Source: Filimonas lacunae
GTDB taxonomy: Bacteria > Bacteroidota > Bacteroidia > Chitinophagales > Chitinophagaceae
Assembly (NCBI RefSeq): GCF_002355595.1
Contig: NZ_AP017422.1
Coordinates: 3,100,001 to 3,164,000 of the forward strand
Length of the DNA: 64,000 bases
Direction of reading: 5' to 3'
The notes under the pieces were generated by a model, which ran no database searches, had not been told where the DNA came from, and was given only the letters and a program-made list of their open reading frames with translations. How positions within the stretch are numbered: the first letter of the stretch is position 1; every line of letters starts with the position of its first letter. Positions 8,844 through 17,150 of the stretch are shown here, one piece after another. Position numbers and translations under genes: made by a program.

Positions 8844-9830
8844 ATGCCTATGTTGCAGGATTCCTTTGGCCGTTTACACACTTATTTGCGTATTTCCCTT
8901 ACCGATCAGTGTAATTTTCGCTGCCAGTATTGTTTACCTGATGAAAGTGAAACGTTTATGCCCCCGCATCAGCTGATGCAGGCAAAAGAGGTAATGCAGC
9001 TGGCAGAGGTGTTTTGTAAGATGGGGATTACCAAAATTCGCATAACCGGTGGTGAGCCACTGATCAGGAAGGATGCGACTTCTATTATACAACAACTGAG
9101 TACCCTGCCTGTTTCCCTGCATATCAGCACCAATGGCACTCGTATACATACATTATTACCCCTGCTGCAAAAGGGAAGCATCAGTTCAGTAAACATTAGC
9201 TTGGACAGTCTTGATGCAGCCACTTTCCGGCAAATTACCAGGCGAAATGTTTTTCAGTTGATAGTCAACAATATAGATCTGTTGTTGCAATATAATATTC
9301 CGGTAAAAATCAATGCCGTTATTATAAAAGGAATCAATGATCACGAGATAAATGATTTTGTAGCCTGGACAAAGCGCGCCCCCATACACATCCGTTTTAT
9401 TGAGTTTATGCCTTTTACCTATAATCAGTGGAGTCACGAACAGGTATATACCTGCCAGGGGATACTCGCGCAAATTCAGCAACAATATATATTGATGCCA
9501 GCTGTAGACAGTGCCGGAAATACTGCCCAAACCTATACACTTCCGGGGCATCAGGGTACCGTGGGCGTTATCAGCACCATTAGCCAGCCCTTTTGCAGCA
9601 CGTGCAACCGCATACGGTTAACGGCAGATGGCAAAATGAAAAACTGCCTGTTTTCTGCCGGTGAAACAGACCTGCTCACTGCTTTGCGGGAAGGCCGGGA
9701 TGTGGCTTCGCTGATACAACAAAATCTGCTGGGCAAGGCGGCGGAACGGGGCGGGCAATTTACCGCCATGCCTGCGCAACTGAACGTTGCTACACTGCAA
9801 AACCGCAGCATGATAGCTATTGGAGGATAA
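8844..9830 (+). CDS. moaA: GTP 3',8-cyclase MoaA
   Basis: This radical-SAM enzyme rearranges GTP to the cyclic intermediate at the first step of molybdenum-cofactor synthesis. The 328-residue protein shows the N-terminal radical-SAM 4Fe-4S motif CNFRCQYC and the SAM-binding RITGGEPL. The C-terminal second-cluster cysteines (CSTCNRIR and the later NCLFS) are present, and the chain ends in the di-glycine (IGG) needed in this family. The length is normal. It is the first gene of a moaA-moeA-moaCB operon diverging from the nitrate reductase operon, whose enzyme needs the cofactor. Confidence 0.97.
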   Translation: MPMLQDSFGRLHTYLRISLTDQCNFRCQYCLPDESETFMPPHQLMQAKEVMQLAEVFCKMGITKIRITGGEPLIRKDATSIIQQLSTLPVSLHISTNGTRIHTLLPLLQKGSISSVNISLDSLDAATFRQITRRNVFQLIVNNIDLLLQYNIPVKINAVIIKGINDHEINDFVAWTKRAPIHIRFIEFMPFTYNQWSHEQVYTCQGILAQIQQQYILMPAVDSAGNTAQTYTLPGHQGTVGVISTISQPFCSTCNRIRLTADGKMKNCLFSAGETDLLTALREGRDVASLIQQNLLGKAAERGGQFTAMPAQLNVATLQNRSMIAIGG

Positions 9831-9846
9831 TAAAAATGGATAAGAT

Positions 9847-11037
9847 ATGATTAGTGTATCGGAAGCCAGACAGTTCATCAGCAATTATACCGGAAGAAGT
9901 TCCGTTGTAACGCTACCCCTGGTTGAAGCAGCCGGCCTGACATTGGCAGCTGATATTTTCTCGCCTGTGGATGTCCCGTTTTTTCATCAATCAGCTATGG
10001 ATGGCTATGCTTTTTGTTATCAGCATTGGCAACAGCAACCTTTATCAGTTACGGCACATATTCCGGCAGGTAGCTGGCATACGCAACAGCTGGCTGCTCA
10101 GCAGGCGGCACGCATTTATACCGGCGCTGCGCTACCCATAGGTGCTGATACAGTGGTTATGCAGGAAAAAACGCAGCTGGCGGGCCAGTTGCTGCATATA
10201 ACAGATGAACAATTGCAACAGGGAAGTAATGTAAGGCCACGCGGTAGTGAAATTGGCAAGGGGGCGCTGGCATTGCACGCTGGCACTTATCTGAATGCGG
10301 CTGCTATTGGTTTTCTGGCTAACCTGGGCATTGCCTGTGTTCCGGTGCATCGTAAGTTAAAGGTGTCCATTATAGTCACTGGTAACGAGCTTTTGCAACC
10401 TGGCAACTCTATTAGTCATGGTCAGGTATATGAAAGCAATTCCTTTATGCTTACTGCTGCCCTGCAAAACTTACCGGTAATACAACTGGCTACGCAATAT
10501 GTGCAGGACGATGTACCGGCTACCATCAGTGCCATACAGGCTGCCTTGTTATATAGTGATATGGTATTGCTTACAGGTGGTGTAAGTGCAGGTGATTATG
10601 ATTATGTAGCAGCAGCCATGCAGGCTTGCGGCGTGCAACAGGTGTTTCATAAAATAAAACAAAAGCCTGGCAAACCTTTGCTTTTTGGTCAGAAAGCACA
10701 CCAGTTGCTTTTTGGCCTTCCGGGTAATCCTGCTTCTGTGCTTACTTGCTTTTATGAATATGTGCTGCCTGCTATTGAAGCTATGACGGGGCAGCCGCAC
10801 AGGCGCGTGCAACAGGTGCAACGAAGATTATCCGATACGGTGTATAAGAAAGCAGGGCTTACCCATTTTATGAAAGCAGTTTGTGACGATGTGCAGGTAA
10901 CGGTTAGCCAGGCGCAGGAATCGTACCGTTTATCTTCCTTTGCAACAGTCAACTGTCTGCTGGTGATGGAAGATGAGGCCACTTGTTACGAAAAGGGGGA
11001 ATTAGTAAATGTTCATGTATTACCCACTACTATTTAA
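9847..11037 (+). CDS. moeA: Molybdopterin molybdotransferase MoeA
   Basis: This 396-residue protein inserts molybdate into adenylylated molybdopterin. Visible family features are SAMDGYA near residue 48, the GAALPIGADTVVMQE stretch, the MoCF-binding domain segment LLTGGVSAGDYDYV, and GLPGNPASV near residue 294. It starts 16 bases after moaA and ends 9 bases before the moaC-moaB fusion, so it is co-transcribed. The length is typical and nothing is missing. Confidence 0.96.
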   Translation: MISVSEARQFISNYTGRSSVVTLPLVEAAGLTLAADIFSPVDVPFFHQSAMDGYAFCYQHWQQQPLSVTAHIPAGSWHTQQLAAQQAARIYTGAALPIGADTVVMQEKTQLAGQLLHITDEQLQQGSNVRPRGSEIGKGALALHAGTYLNAAAIGFLANLGIACVPVHRKLKVSIIVTGNELLQPGNSISHGQVYESNSFMLTAALQNLPVIQLATQYVQDDVPATISAIQAALLYSDMVLLTGGVSAGDYDYVAAAMQACGVQQVFHKIKQKPGKPLLFGQKAHQLLFGLPGNPASVLTCFYEYVLPAIEAMTGQPHRRVQQVQRRLSDTVYKKAGLTHFMKAVCDDVQVTVSQAQESYRLSSFATVNCLLVMEDEATCYEKGELVNVHVLPTTI

Positions 11038-11046
11038 GTAAAAAAC

Positions 11047-11961
11047 ATGGTTAACATCACCCATAAACTATACAGTTTACGCAAAGCTACTGCTATGGCT
11101 ATTGTTACAGTATCGCGCGAAGCTACCATTGCTGCGGTGCGGGAAAAGCAAATTCCTAAAGGAGATGTTTGTGAGTTTGCACGGGTGGCAGCTTTGTTTG
11201 CTATCAAAAAAACCAGTGAAGTTATACCTGATTGCCATCCCCTGCCTGTAGAGTATGCTTCGGTAAACTTTCACATTACCGGCTTGCAAATACATATTAC
11301 CGTAGAGGTACATACGGTTTACCGCACCGGTGTGGAAGTGGAAGCCATGCATGGCGCTGCTATTGCAGCATTAACTCTGTACGATATGCTAAAGCCTGTG
11401 GATGATTATATTATCATCAGCTCTATCACCCCTAGTAAAAAAGAAGGTGGCAAGTCTTCTTTTGCAGCTGCTCCGGCTACTGTAACCTGTGCAGTGATCG
11501 TTTGTTCGGATAGTATTGCTGCTCAAACCAAACAGGATACTGCCGGTAAGGCAATCTTGTCTGTATTGGAGCAGCATGGTTTACAAGCTGGTTTTTACGG
11601 AGTTATTCCTGATGAGTTTGATATCATACAGCGAACGGCTTTGCAGCTAAGTGAATCGGGTTACCAGTTATTGCTGTTTACCGGGGGCACGGGGTTATCG
11701 CCACGCGATGTAACGCCCGAAGCTATTGCGCCCCTGCTTAGCCGGCCTATACCCGGCATTATGGAAGCGGCGCGTCAATATGGCCAGGAAAGAACACCTT
11801 ATGCTATGTTGAGCAGAGGGGTTGCCGGCTTTTTAAAAGATACATTGATTATCACACTGCCAGGCAGCACCCGTGGTGCAGAAGAAACAATGCTGGCTTT
11901 ATTCCCCTATGTACTGCATCTTTTTAAAGTGGCTAAGGGGGCACGGCACGATAAAGAATAG
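11047..11961 (+). CDS. moaCB: Bifunctional MoaC-MoaB fusion
   Basis: Residues 1-~150 are MoaC (cyclic pyranopterin monophosphate synthase), with HPLP near residue 60 and the conserved VEVEAMHGAAIAAL helix leading to YDMLKPVDD. Residues ~155-304 are a MoaB/Mog-type molybdopterin adenylyltransferase, with VIVCSDS and GGTGLSPRDVTPEA. One chain thus covers two non-adjacent steps of the pathway. The MoaD/MoaE pair and MoeB, needed for sulfur insertion between those steps, are not in this window. It is the last gene of the plus-strand operon and converges on the AraC gene. Confidence 0.94.
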   Translation: MVNITHKLYSLRKATAMAIVTVSREATIAAVREKQIPKGDVCEFARVAALFAIKKTSEVIPDCHPLPVEYASVNFHITGLQIHITVEVHTVYRTGVEVEAMHGAAIAALTLYDMLKPVDDYIIISSITPSKKEGGKSSFAAAPATVTCAVIVCSDSIAAQTKQDTAGKAILSVLEQHGLQAGFYGVIPDEFDIIQRTALQLSESGYQLLLFTGGTGLSPRDVTPEAIAPLLSRPIPGIMEAARQYGQERTPYAMLSRGVAGFLKDTLIITLPGSTRGAEETMLALFPYVLHLFKVAKGARHDKE

Positions 11962-11971
11962 CAGCAGTTAT

Positions 11972-12964
11972 TTACCGGGCTTGCGCCGGTGTAAAGCCAT
12001 ACTGTTTTTTAAACGCGGTACTAAAATGCTGTACAGAAGAATAGCCAAGCTGGCTGGCCACTTCTTTAATGGCTATGCCAGCGCGCAATAAATCTTTTGA
12101 CCGCTTTAGCTTTGCTTCGTTCAGGTAGCCAAATACCGTGTTGTTGTATAATTCTTTAAAGCCGTTCTTTAATTTAAAGGTGTTGGTGCCGGCAATGGTG
12201 GCCAGTTGTGTTAAAGAGGGTGGCGCATCTGCATGTTGCAAAAGATACTCCTGTGCATACTGGATGCACTCTTTATCATAGGCATTTTTAAGCACTGTTT
12301 TAGGCATGCTTTTACCAAATGCAGCGTTGATGCTTTCTGCCTGTAAAGTAAGCAGGTCGTAGCATTTCGATTGCACATACATTTGTCTTAACATGCCGGT
12401 ATATGGGTTGTTGGTGATCTTGTCTATGCAGGCATGCATTTCCGGCGTCATGGTTAAGCTTTTGATCCCTGCCATGGAATCTTGTCCTGCCGCCACTTTT
12501 CCGGCAAACTTTTCCAGTGCCGGATTACTGTTTTCAAACAGCTTTACAAAATAGTCGCGGTTAAAATGAATTTCAAAATGCGCGTGCACGCCATTGGTAC
12601 CATATTCTGCTGTGCCTTCAAATTCGCGTGCGTATAATATATTATGCTGCCGGTCAGTGAAACGATGGTGAAAACCACTGATGTTATTGGTAAAAGAACC
12701 ACTACCTCCTAATGTAAAGTTCAGTTCCACAATATCCCGGCTGCTGGTAGCCTTTAGCTGAAAACCCGATTGCGCCAACTGCATATCTGCCCGTATAATA
12801 TACATATTGGGTAACAGCATCTCTTTCAGTTGCATCTGGCCAAAGGAAAATTGATAATCGTGCGCACCCTCCTGTAATAATTCGCCTTTATACACATCGC
12901 TTCCATTTACTATTTCCCCTATTTCGTACCAGTTGCCGTTTTGATCGCCAATTTTCATTCCCAT
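11972..12964 (-). CDS. AraC-family transcriptional regulator
   Basis: The C-terminal ~95 residues carry the two helix-turn-helix units of the AraC family (first recognition region near LATIAGTNTFKLKNGF, second near VASQLGYSSVQHFSTAFKK, ending FTPAQAR). The N-terminal ~230 residues are an all-beta-looking sensor half of the type seen in iron- or siderophore-responsive PchR-like regulators; the ligand is unknown. The start at 12964 was chosen because the longer frame begins with TTG inside a perfect promoter box. Two direct repeats between that box and the start suggest autoregulation. It diverges from the ABC-ATPase-derived gene at 13064. Confidence 0.9.
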   Translation of the reverse strand: MGMKIGDQNGNWYEIGEIVNGSDVYKGELLQEGAHDYQFSFGQMQLKEMLLPNMYIIRADMQLAQSGFQLKATSSRDIVELNFTLGGSGSFTNNISGFHHRFTDRQHNILYAREFEGTAEYGTNGVHAHFEIHFNRDYFVKLFENSNPALEKFAGKVAAGQDSMAGIKSLTMTPEMHACIDKITNNPYTGMLRQMYVQSKCYDLLTLQAESINAAFGKSMPKTVLKNAYDKECIQYAQEYLLQHADAPPSLTQLATIAGTNTFKLKNGFKELYNNTVFGYLNEAKLKRSKDLLRAGIAIKEVASQLGYSSVQHFSTAFKKQYGFTPAQAR

Positions 12965-12973
12965 AAAAATCCT

Positions 12974-13005
12974 TTTCGTGTAAAACAGGCTCCCTTTCGT
13001 GTAAA
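12974..13005 (-). promoter_or_regulatory. Direct-repeat operator upstream of the AraC gene
   Basis: On the minus strand the 11-mer TTTACACGAAA occurs twice, at 12995-13005 and 12974-12984, exactly 21 bp apart (two helical turns). Tandem same-orientation half-sites with this spacing are the usual layout for AraC-family proteins. The repeats lie between the promoter box and the start codon, so binding would probably repress the gene. Confidence 0.5.
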
Positions 13006-13036
13006 TACCATCCGACCGGCCTGTATCATCTTTGTA

Positions 13037-13044
13037 CAAATTTA
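13037..13044 (-). promoter_or_regulatory. Promoter -7 box of the AraC gene
   Basis: The minus strand reads TAAATTTG, a perfect Bacteroidota -7 element (TAnnTTTG). It predicts a start of transcription near 13033 and a leader of about 70 bases containing the two direct repeats. No convincing -33 element was seen. Confidence 0.4.
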
Positions 13045-13063
13045 CTTTACTAAATAGTAGTAT

Positions 13064-13468
13064 ATGAACCTCGCCGGGAATAATAGTTTACTAAATGAGA
13101 TATTTTACGACACCTTTATATTTGAGGATACTATTTACAATAACATTCGCTTTGGCAGGATGGATGCCAGGGAAGCAGAAATATGGGCGGTGGCCGACGT
13201 GGCCAAAGTGATTGATTTTGCCTGGAACATGTCTAAGGGAATGCAAACCATGATAGGTGGCAAGCATGTTTTGCTAACCGCTTCTCAAAAACTGCGCATT
13301 GGGCTGGCCCGCACTCTATTGCGCCAAACAGCAGTAAAATACCCCGGCAATGATGAACCGGTTCCCTTCCCTTATGGGCAGCAGTTAGCCGGCAAAAATG
13401 CGGTAATGATCATGGCCAGCGAATTGGCTATGATAAAAAATGAAGACCTGGTACTGGTGCTGGATTGA
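13064..13468 (+). CDS. Degenerate half ABC-transporter ATPase
   Basis: The 134 residues align in order with the C-terminal half of an MsbA-like nucleotide-binding domain. FEDTIYNNIRFG matches the post-Q-loop region, LTASQKLRIGLARTLLR sits where LSGGQ...ARALL is expected, and an end like VMIMASELAMIKNEDLVLVLD replaces the H-loop segment. Walker A is absent because the first half is missing, the signature LSGGQ is altered, and no Walker B DE is visible. It therefore cannot be a working ATPase. The frame is nevertheless intact and close to a divergently transcribed AraC gene. It may be a decaying fragment or a repurposed small protein. Confidence 0.6.
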   Translation: MNLAGNNSLLNEIFYDTFIFEDTIYNNIRFGRMDAREAEIWAVADVAKVIDFAWNMSKGMQTMIGGKHVLLTASQKLRIGLARTLLRQTAVKYPGNDEPVPFPYGQQLAGKNAVMIMASELAMIKNEDLVLVLD

Positions 13469-13475
13469 AACCAGT

Positions 13476-14783
13476 TTATTTCCATACCATCTTTTCATCC
13501 CCTGCCTGGTAAGGTAAATACATCATCAGTAATGTCATCATTTCATTGGTAGCCGTCATATCACCGTAGGAGTACACTGCGCGGGGCGGACTGTTGGGAT
13601 TAAATGGGTTCGCGGCCGTGTTATCGTATACGCAGTGTAAGTGAATAACAGCACCTTTGGGAATATGCACCGGTTTTTTAAAACGGTACATTTCCTGCCA
13701 CCTGAAATCCCACTGTGGAATATGTACCAATGGAATAGTGTCGCGGGAAGGAGTAATGGCATAGGCTAAAAACTCTTTCCCAATGAAATGCATGTGGGGC
13801 CATACATAGATAAGTGATTGCTCTTCTGTTGTTTTTACAGCCAGGTGATAATCGCTTACCCGGTCGGGCCTGATGATGAAAGGAGGGAAAATATCCCTTT
13901 CGCCTATACCACCCGATCCCAGGCTGATAATTTTGATGGTGCGCTGTACCGGTGTTTTCCGGAAAAAAAGGTTTACGCCTACTGTAGAGGTTTCTTCTGC
14001 TGCAATAGCTGCATAATGTGCTGTTATCAAAAGCACGCCCCGTCTGGGCAAAGTCCATCCTATGTTGGGAGCATAGCTTTCAACAGAAGCGCCGGGTATC
14101 CAGCCTGTATAATAAATCATGTTAGATTTTAATGGTTTGTATCCTGCTTCACCGGCCACACCTTCATCGATAACATTTACGTAGGGCGATCCTCCCGTAA
14201 TATTTATGGCAGTATCTGCTACTTCATAAATGCCATAGTTTACATGATGAATGATTTTTTTGTTGTTGCAATAAAACTCAATGGCTTCAATAGCTACCTC
14301 CTGCCCTCTTTCAAAGGGTATTTTAAAAGTTACAAAGCGTTCTGTGTTGTCGCCGGGTATTCGCAAAGGCTTTTCAATTTGCAGTATGGTATCAGGAAGC
14401 CGGTTGTAGGCTGTTTTTTGTAACAGGGTGAGTTGTTGCGTGTTCTCTGGCACAGGTTTGCCCCTGGGGGCTTTAGCTGCTATCCATTGCAATAGCAGTT
14501 GCTTTTCTTTGGGGGTTAATGAGCGGTTGTTGCCATAATCCTGGTAATGGATGTCGGCTTTCCAGGGAGGCATATAGTTATCTGTAATCACCGTTTTGAT
14601 GAATGAAGTTCGTTTGGCAATGTCTTCATAAGTAAGCAGGGAAAACGGGGCTGCTTCGCCCGGCCTGTGACAGCTGGCACATTTGGCTGCAAAAATGGGC
14701 GCAACCGTGTTGTAAGTAATTTCCTGCGACACAACCCTGTTGATACTTGTTAGCCAAACAATGATTACCCAATATATTCTCAT
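13476..14783 (-). CDS. Exported c-type cytochrome / copper monooxygenase-like protein
   Basis: After a signal peptide (MRIYWVIIVW..., cleavage near VVSQ), the protein has a single CASCH haem-c motif near residue 35 of the mature region. It then shows segments typical of copper type II ascorbate-dependent monooxygenases: an HHV pair, PHMHF, and HLHCVYDN followed by NPFNP. It is about 435 residues long and is probably periplasmic. It lies 13 bases downstream of a thioredoxin-like gene and ends the minus-strand ROK-SusC-SusD operon. The oxidised substrate is unknown. The haem motif and copper-ligand-like histidines are seen; the monooxygenase activity is inferred. Confidence 0.7.
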   Translation of the reverse strand: MRIYWVIIVWLTSINRVVSQEITYNTVAPIFAAKCASCHRPGEAAPFSLLTYEDIAKRTSFIKTVITDNYMPPWKADIHYQDYGNNRSLTPKEKQLLLQWIAAKAPRGKPVPENTQQLTLLQKTAYNRLPDTILQIEKPLRIPGDNTERFVTFKIPFERGQEVAIEAIEFYCNNKKIIHHVNYGIYEVADTAINITGGSPYVNVIDEGVAGEAGYKPLKSNMIYYTGWIPGASVESYAPNIGWTLPRRGVLLITAHYAAIAAEETSTVGVNLFFRKTPVQRTIKIISLGSGGIGERDIFPPFIIRPDRVSDYHLAVKTTEEQSLIYVWPHMHFIGKEFLAYAITPSRDTIPLVHIPQWDFRWQEMYRFKKPVHIPKGAVIHLHCVYDNTAANPFNPNSPPRAVYSYGDMTATNEMMTLLMMYLPYQAGDEKMVWK

Positions 14784-14796
14784 GTTATAGTAGTCG

Positions 14797-15372
14797 TTAT
14801 TGTTCATGAATATAACATCCCACTGCTTTTGTACTGGCAGGCGTTATTTCCCTGCCTGCGAAATAGCTTTCAATGGCATTCTGCAGGTAGTGTTGGGTAG
14901 TGCGTACCCTTTGTTTACCCAGCGAAAGCGCCCAGTTGTCTATGGCACCTTTGTACACCACAGTTTCCAGGTTATTCCATAAAAACACTTCCGGTGTAAC
15001 GCTGGCATGTAAGGCTGCAGACAACACCTTTGCTGTATCTGTTGCCAGTTTAAAACGCACTTCATATTTCCGGGCAAAGCGCTGGTAGTCTGCAACGCTG
15101 TCACCTTTGCCGGTAAACACACCAATGATGGTTACCTGGTGTGCATATAATGAATCGAATGTGTTTAACACCTTTGTATAGTTGCAACAAAGCGGACACT
15201 CCGGCGAAAGAAATACCACTGCTTTTAAAGGAGTTGACAGGGTATCCAGGCTAATGGTTGAGCCGCTCAACAGCGGCAACGAAATCCCGTGCACGCCAGA
15301 TGGTACCTGTGCAACAATTGGCCGGTTACCGGTTATCAGCAGTGTAATGCTTATGGCAATAATATACTTCAT
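14797..15372 (-). CDS. Thioredoxin-like (AhpC/TSA-type redoxin) exported protein
   Basis: A signal peptide (MKYIIAISITLLITG) precedes a ~165-residue thioredoxin-fold protein with the active-site stretch FLSPECPLCCNYTKVL, where ECPLCC replaces the usual WCGPC. Further on, VTPEVFLWN gives the family's cis-proline region. It resembles TlpA/peroxiredoxin-like proteins and probably acts in the periplasm. It lies between the SusD gene (14 bases from the longest possible start) and the monooxygenase-like gene, and may reduce or metallate that partner. A longer start at 15417 is possible but would hide the signal peptide. Confidence 0.75.
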   Translation of the reverse strand: MKYIIAISITLLITGNRPIVAQVPSGVHGISLPLLSGSTISLDTLSTPLKAVVFLSPECPLCCNYTKVLNTFDSLYAHQVTIIGVFTGKGDSVADYQRFARKYEVRFKLATDTAKVLSAALHASVTPEVFLWNNLETVVYKGAIDNWALSLGKQRVRTTQHYLQNAIESYFAGREITPASTKAVGCYIHEQ

Positions 15373-15430
15373 AAGTGTATGTATAAAAGCCGTAGTGGCA
15401 TTGCCGGGCAACACCACTACGGTTGGTGTG

Positions 15431-17116
15431 TTAATCTGCTTTATCCCACCATACCCTGCCGGTTAAATCCGAAGGAGTGCCAAACGAAGCATCTTTCTGC
15501 TGTGCTTCAATGGCTTGCACTATGTTGGTATAGTTTAAATCGGTAATAGAGGGATAAGTTACTTCAAATCTGCGAGGCATGGGGCTGGCAGTACCTCCAA
15601 AATGAAAAGTTTCCAGGTTAAACACACTGTTGGCAGTGTGCGGGAACCCGGTTCTTTTTATCAAGGCCCAGGCTTCATTCTGGTTTTTGTAAAAGTTAAG
15701 GTATTGCTGTGCCAGTATTTGTTCCAGTGCATTAGCGACATTATATACCACTCCCGGTTGTTGCTTGTAGTCAGTTACCTCGGCAGCTGTTAACGGAATA
15801 TAGTTTGGCAGTTTAGATAGCTGGGCCATGGCATCGTAGGTGTTCAAAGAAGCTTCAATGCCCTTGTAATACCAGGTTTCTGCGTTTTCTCCGGTAATGC
15901 CCCTGGCCGCCAGTTCGGCCCGCATCAGGCACACTTCGGCATAGGTGATCACCGGAAAAGTTGTTTGGCCATAATCGCCTTCGTACTGGCCATAGAATAG
16001 CTTGTTTTGTACCGAGGATGGGAAATACGCTCTTGTTACAACGCCTTTATAGGAAAACGACAATTGTTGTGTGTATACATTCTTGGTGGTATCCAGACTA
16101 GCATCCGGATCGCCATACTGACCCTGGTACAATTGTCCTGTCCATACCTCGGAAGGTTTTAACTGCCCGGCAGCTTTGGCTGAATCAAACAGGTCTTTTG
16201 TGTTAATACCTGATTCTTTATAAAACACCCTTATGCGCGGGTCTTTACTTTGCCACATAAAATTTACCACACTTTTCAGGCCGGTAACATTACTATTGCT
16301 GGCCGGGTTATAGTTGCCACCGGCAAAGCTGGTGTTGCTGATAAATTTCCAGTCTTCTTCTATCGCATCAATTACACCGGTGGCATCAGCTAACACTTCT
16401 GTAGCCACTGCTTTTAGTTTTTGCGGGTCACGCTTTAGTAAGCGCATGGCTATTCTTAAACGCAGGCTGTTGGCGGCTTTTATCCATTTGGTAGCATCGC
16501 CGCCAAAGTAAATGTCATTGGCGCCCAAATCCAGTTGTGTAACCTGCTGGGGTGTTTTTAGTATGGCTACACTGCTTTTCAATAAATTGTCTAATGTGTC
16601 GTATAAATCTTCCTGGGTGTCGTATTGCGGTGTTAACAAGCCTTCATAGCGTGCTTTAAAAGCCTGGGTAAAGGCAATGCTGCCCTGCACATCGCTTACA
16701 TACCAGGCATAGTAAGCAAGGGGTATGCTGGTAATAGCCCGCAAGTATACATATTTGGCTTTCTTTTCAGCAGGCATAATATCTATCAGGTGCAACACAT
16801 CTGTCAGGTAGGGCCCTACATTTTCATAAAAATTTCCGGTACGCTTATTCAGGTTGCCCGATCCATTGTACACGGTGGAGGCATTGCCCGCCATGTTTAC
16901 AAAGCTTTGTGCCCAGTAATAAATAGCCCTGTTATAATCGTAGTAATACTCCAGATCCCTGTTGTGTATGGCTAACAGTCCCGTAGTGAATTCATATTCC
17001 GGTGGAATGCTTAACAGTGCATCCGGATCGGTATTCATCTCCGCAAACTTTTCTTTATTGCATCCTGCCAGCAGTAACAAAGACAGCAGGTATACAAATA
17101 CTTTCTTCGTTAACAT
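15431..17116 (-). CDS. SusD/RagB-like nutrient-binding outer-membrane lipoprotein
   Basis: The 561-residue protein begins with a lipoprotein signal ending in LLLAGC (lipidated Cys near residue 19). It continues with a helical SusD-like fold of the SusD/RagB 'SusD-like 2' kind: NTDPDALLSIPPEY near the N-terminus, TPR-like helices, and a conserved C-terminal end RRFEVTYPS. SusD proteins cap the SusC channel at the cell surface and bind the nutrient. It lies 34 bases downstream of its SusC partner. This SusD subgroup often binds substrates other than the classic starch oligosaccharides, so the ligand is open. Confidence 0.93.
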   Translation of the reverse strand: MLTKKVFVYLLSLLLLAGCNKEKFAEMNTDPDALLSIPPEYEFTTGLLAIHNRDLEYYYDYNRAIYYWAQSFVNMAGNASTVYNGSGNLNKRTGNFYENVGPYLTDVLHLIDIMPAEKKAKYVYLRAITSIPLAYYAWYVSDVQGSIAFTQAFKARYEGLLTPQYDTQEDLYDTLDNLLKSSVAILKTPQQVTQLDLGANDIYFGGDATKWIKAANSLRLRIAMRLLKRDPQKLKAVATEVLADATGVIDAIEEDWKFISNTSFAGGNYNPASNSNVTGLKSVVNFMWQSKDPRIRVFYKESGINTKDLFDSAKAAGQLKPSEVWTGQLYQGQYGDPDASLDTTKNVYTQQLSFSYKGVVTRAYFPSSVQNKLFYGQYEGDYGQTTFPVITYAEVCLMRAELAARGITGENAETWYYKGIEASLNTYDAMAQLSKLPNYIPLTAAEVTDYKQQPGVVYNVANALEQILAQQYLNFYKNQNEAWALIKRTGFPHTANSVFNLETFHFGGTASPMPRRFEVTYPSITDLNYTNIVQAIEAQQKDASFGTPSDLTGRVWWDKAD

Positions 17117-17150
17117 ATATCAATGTTTGTACGTTTTGAATAATAAAGGT

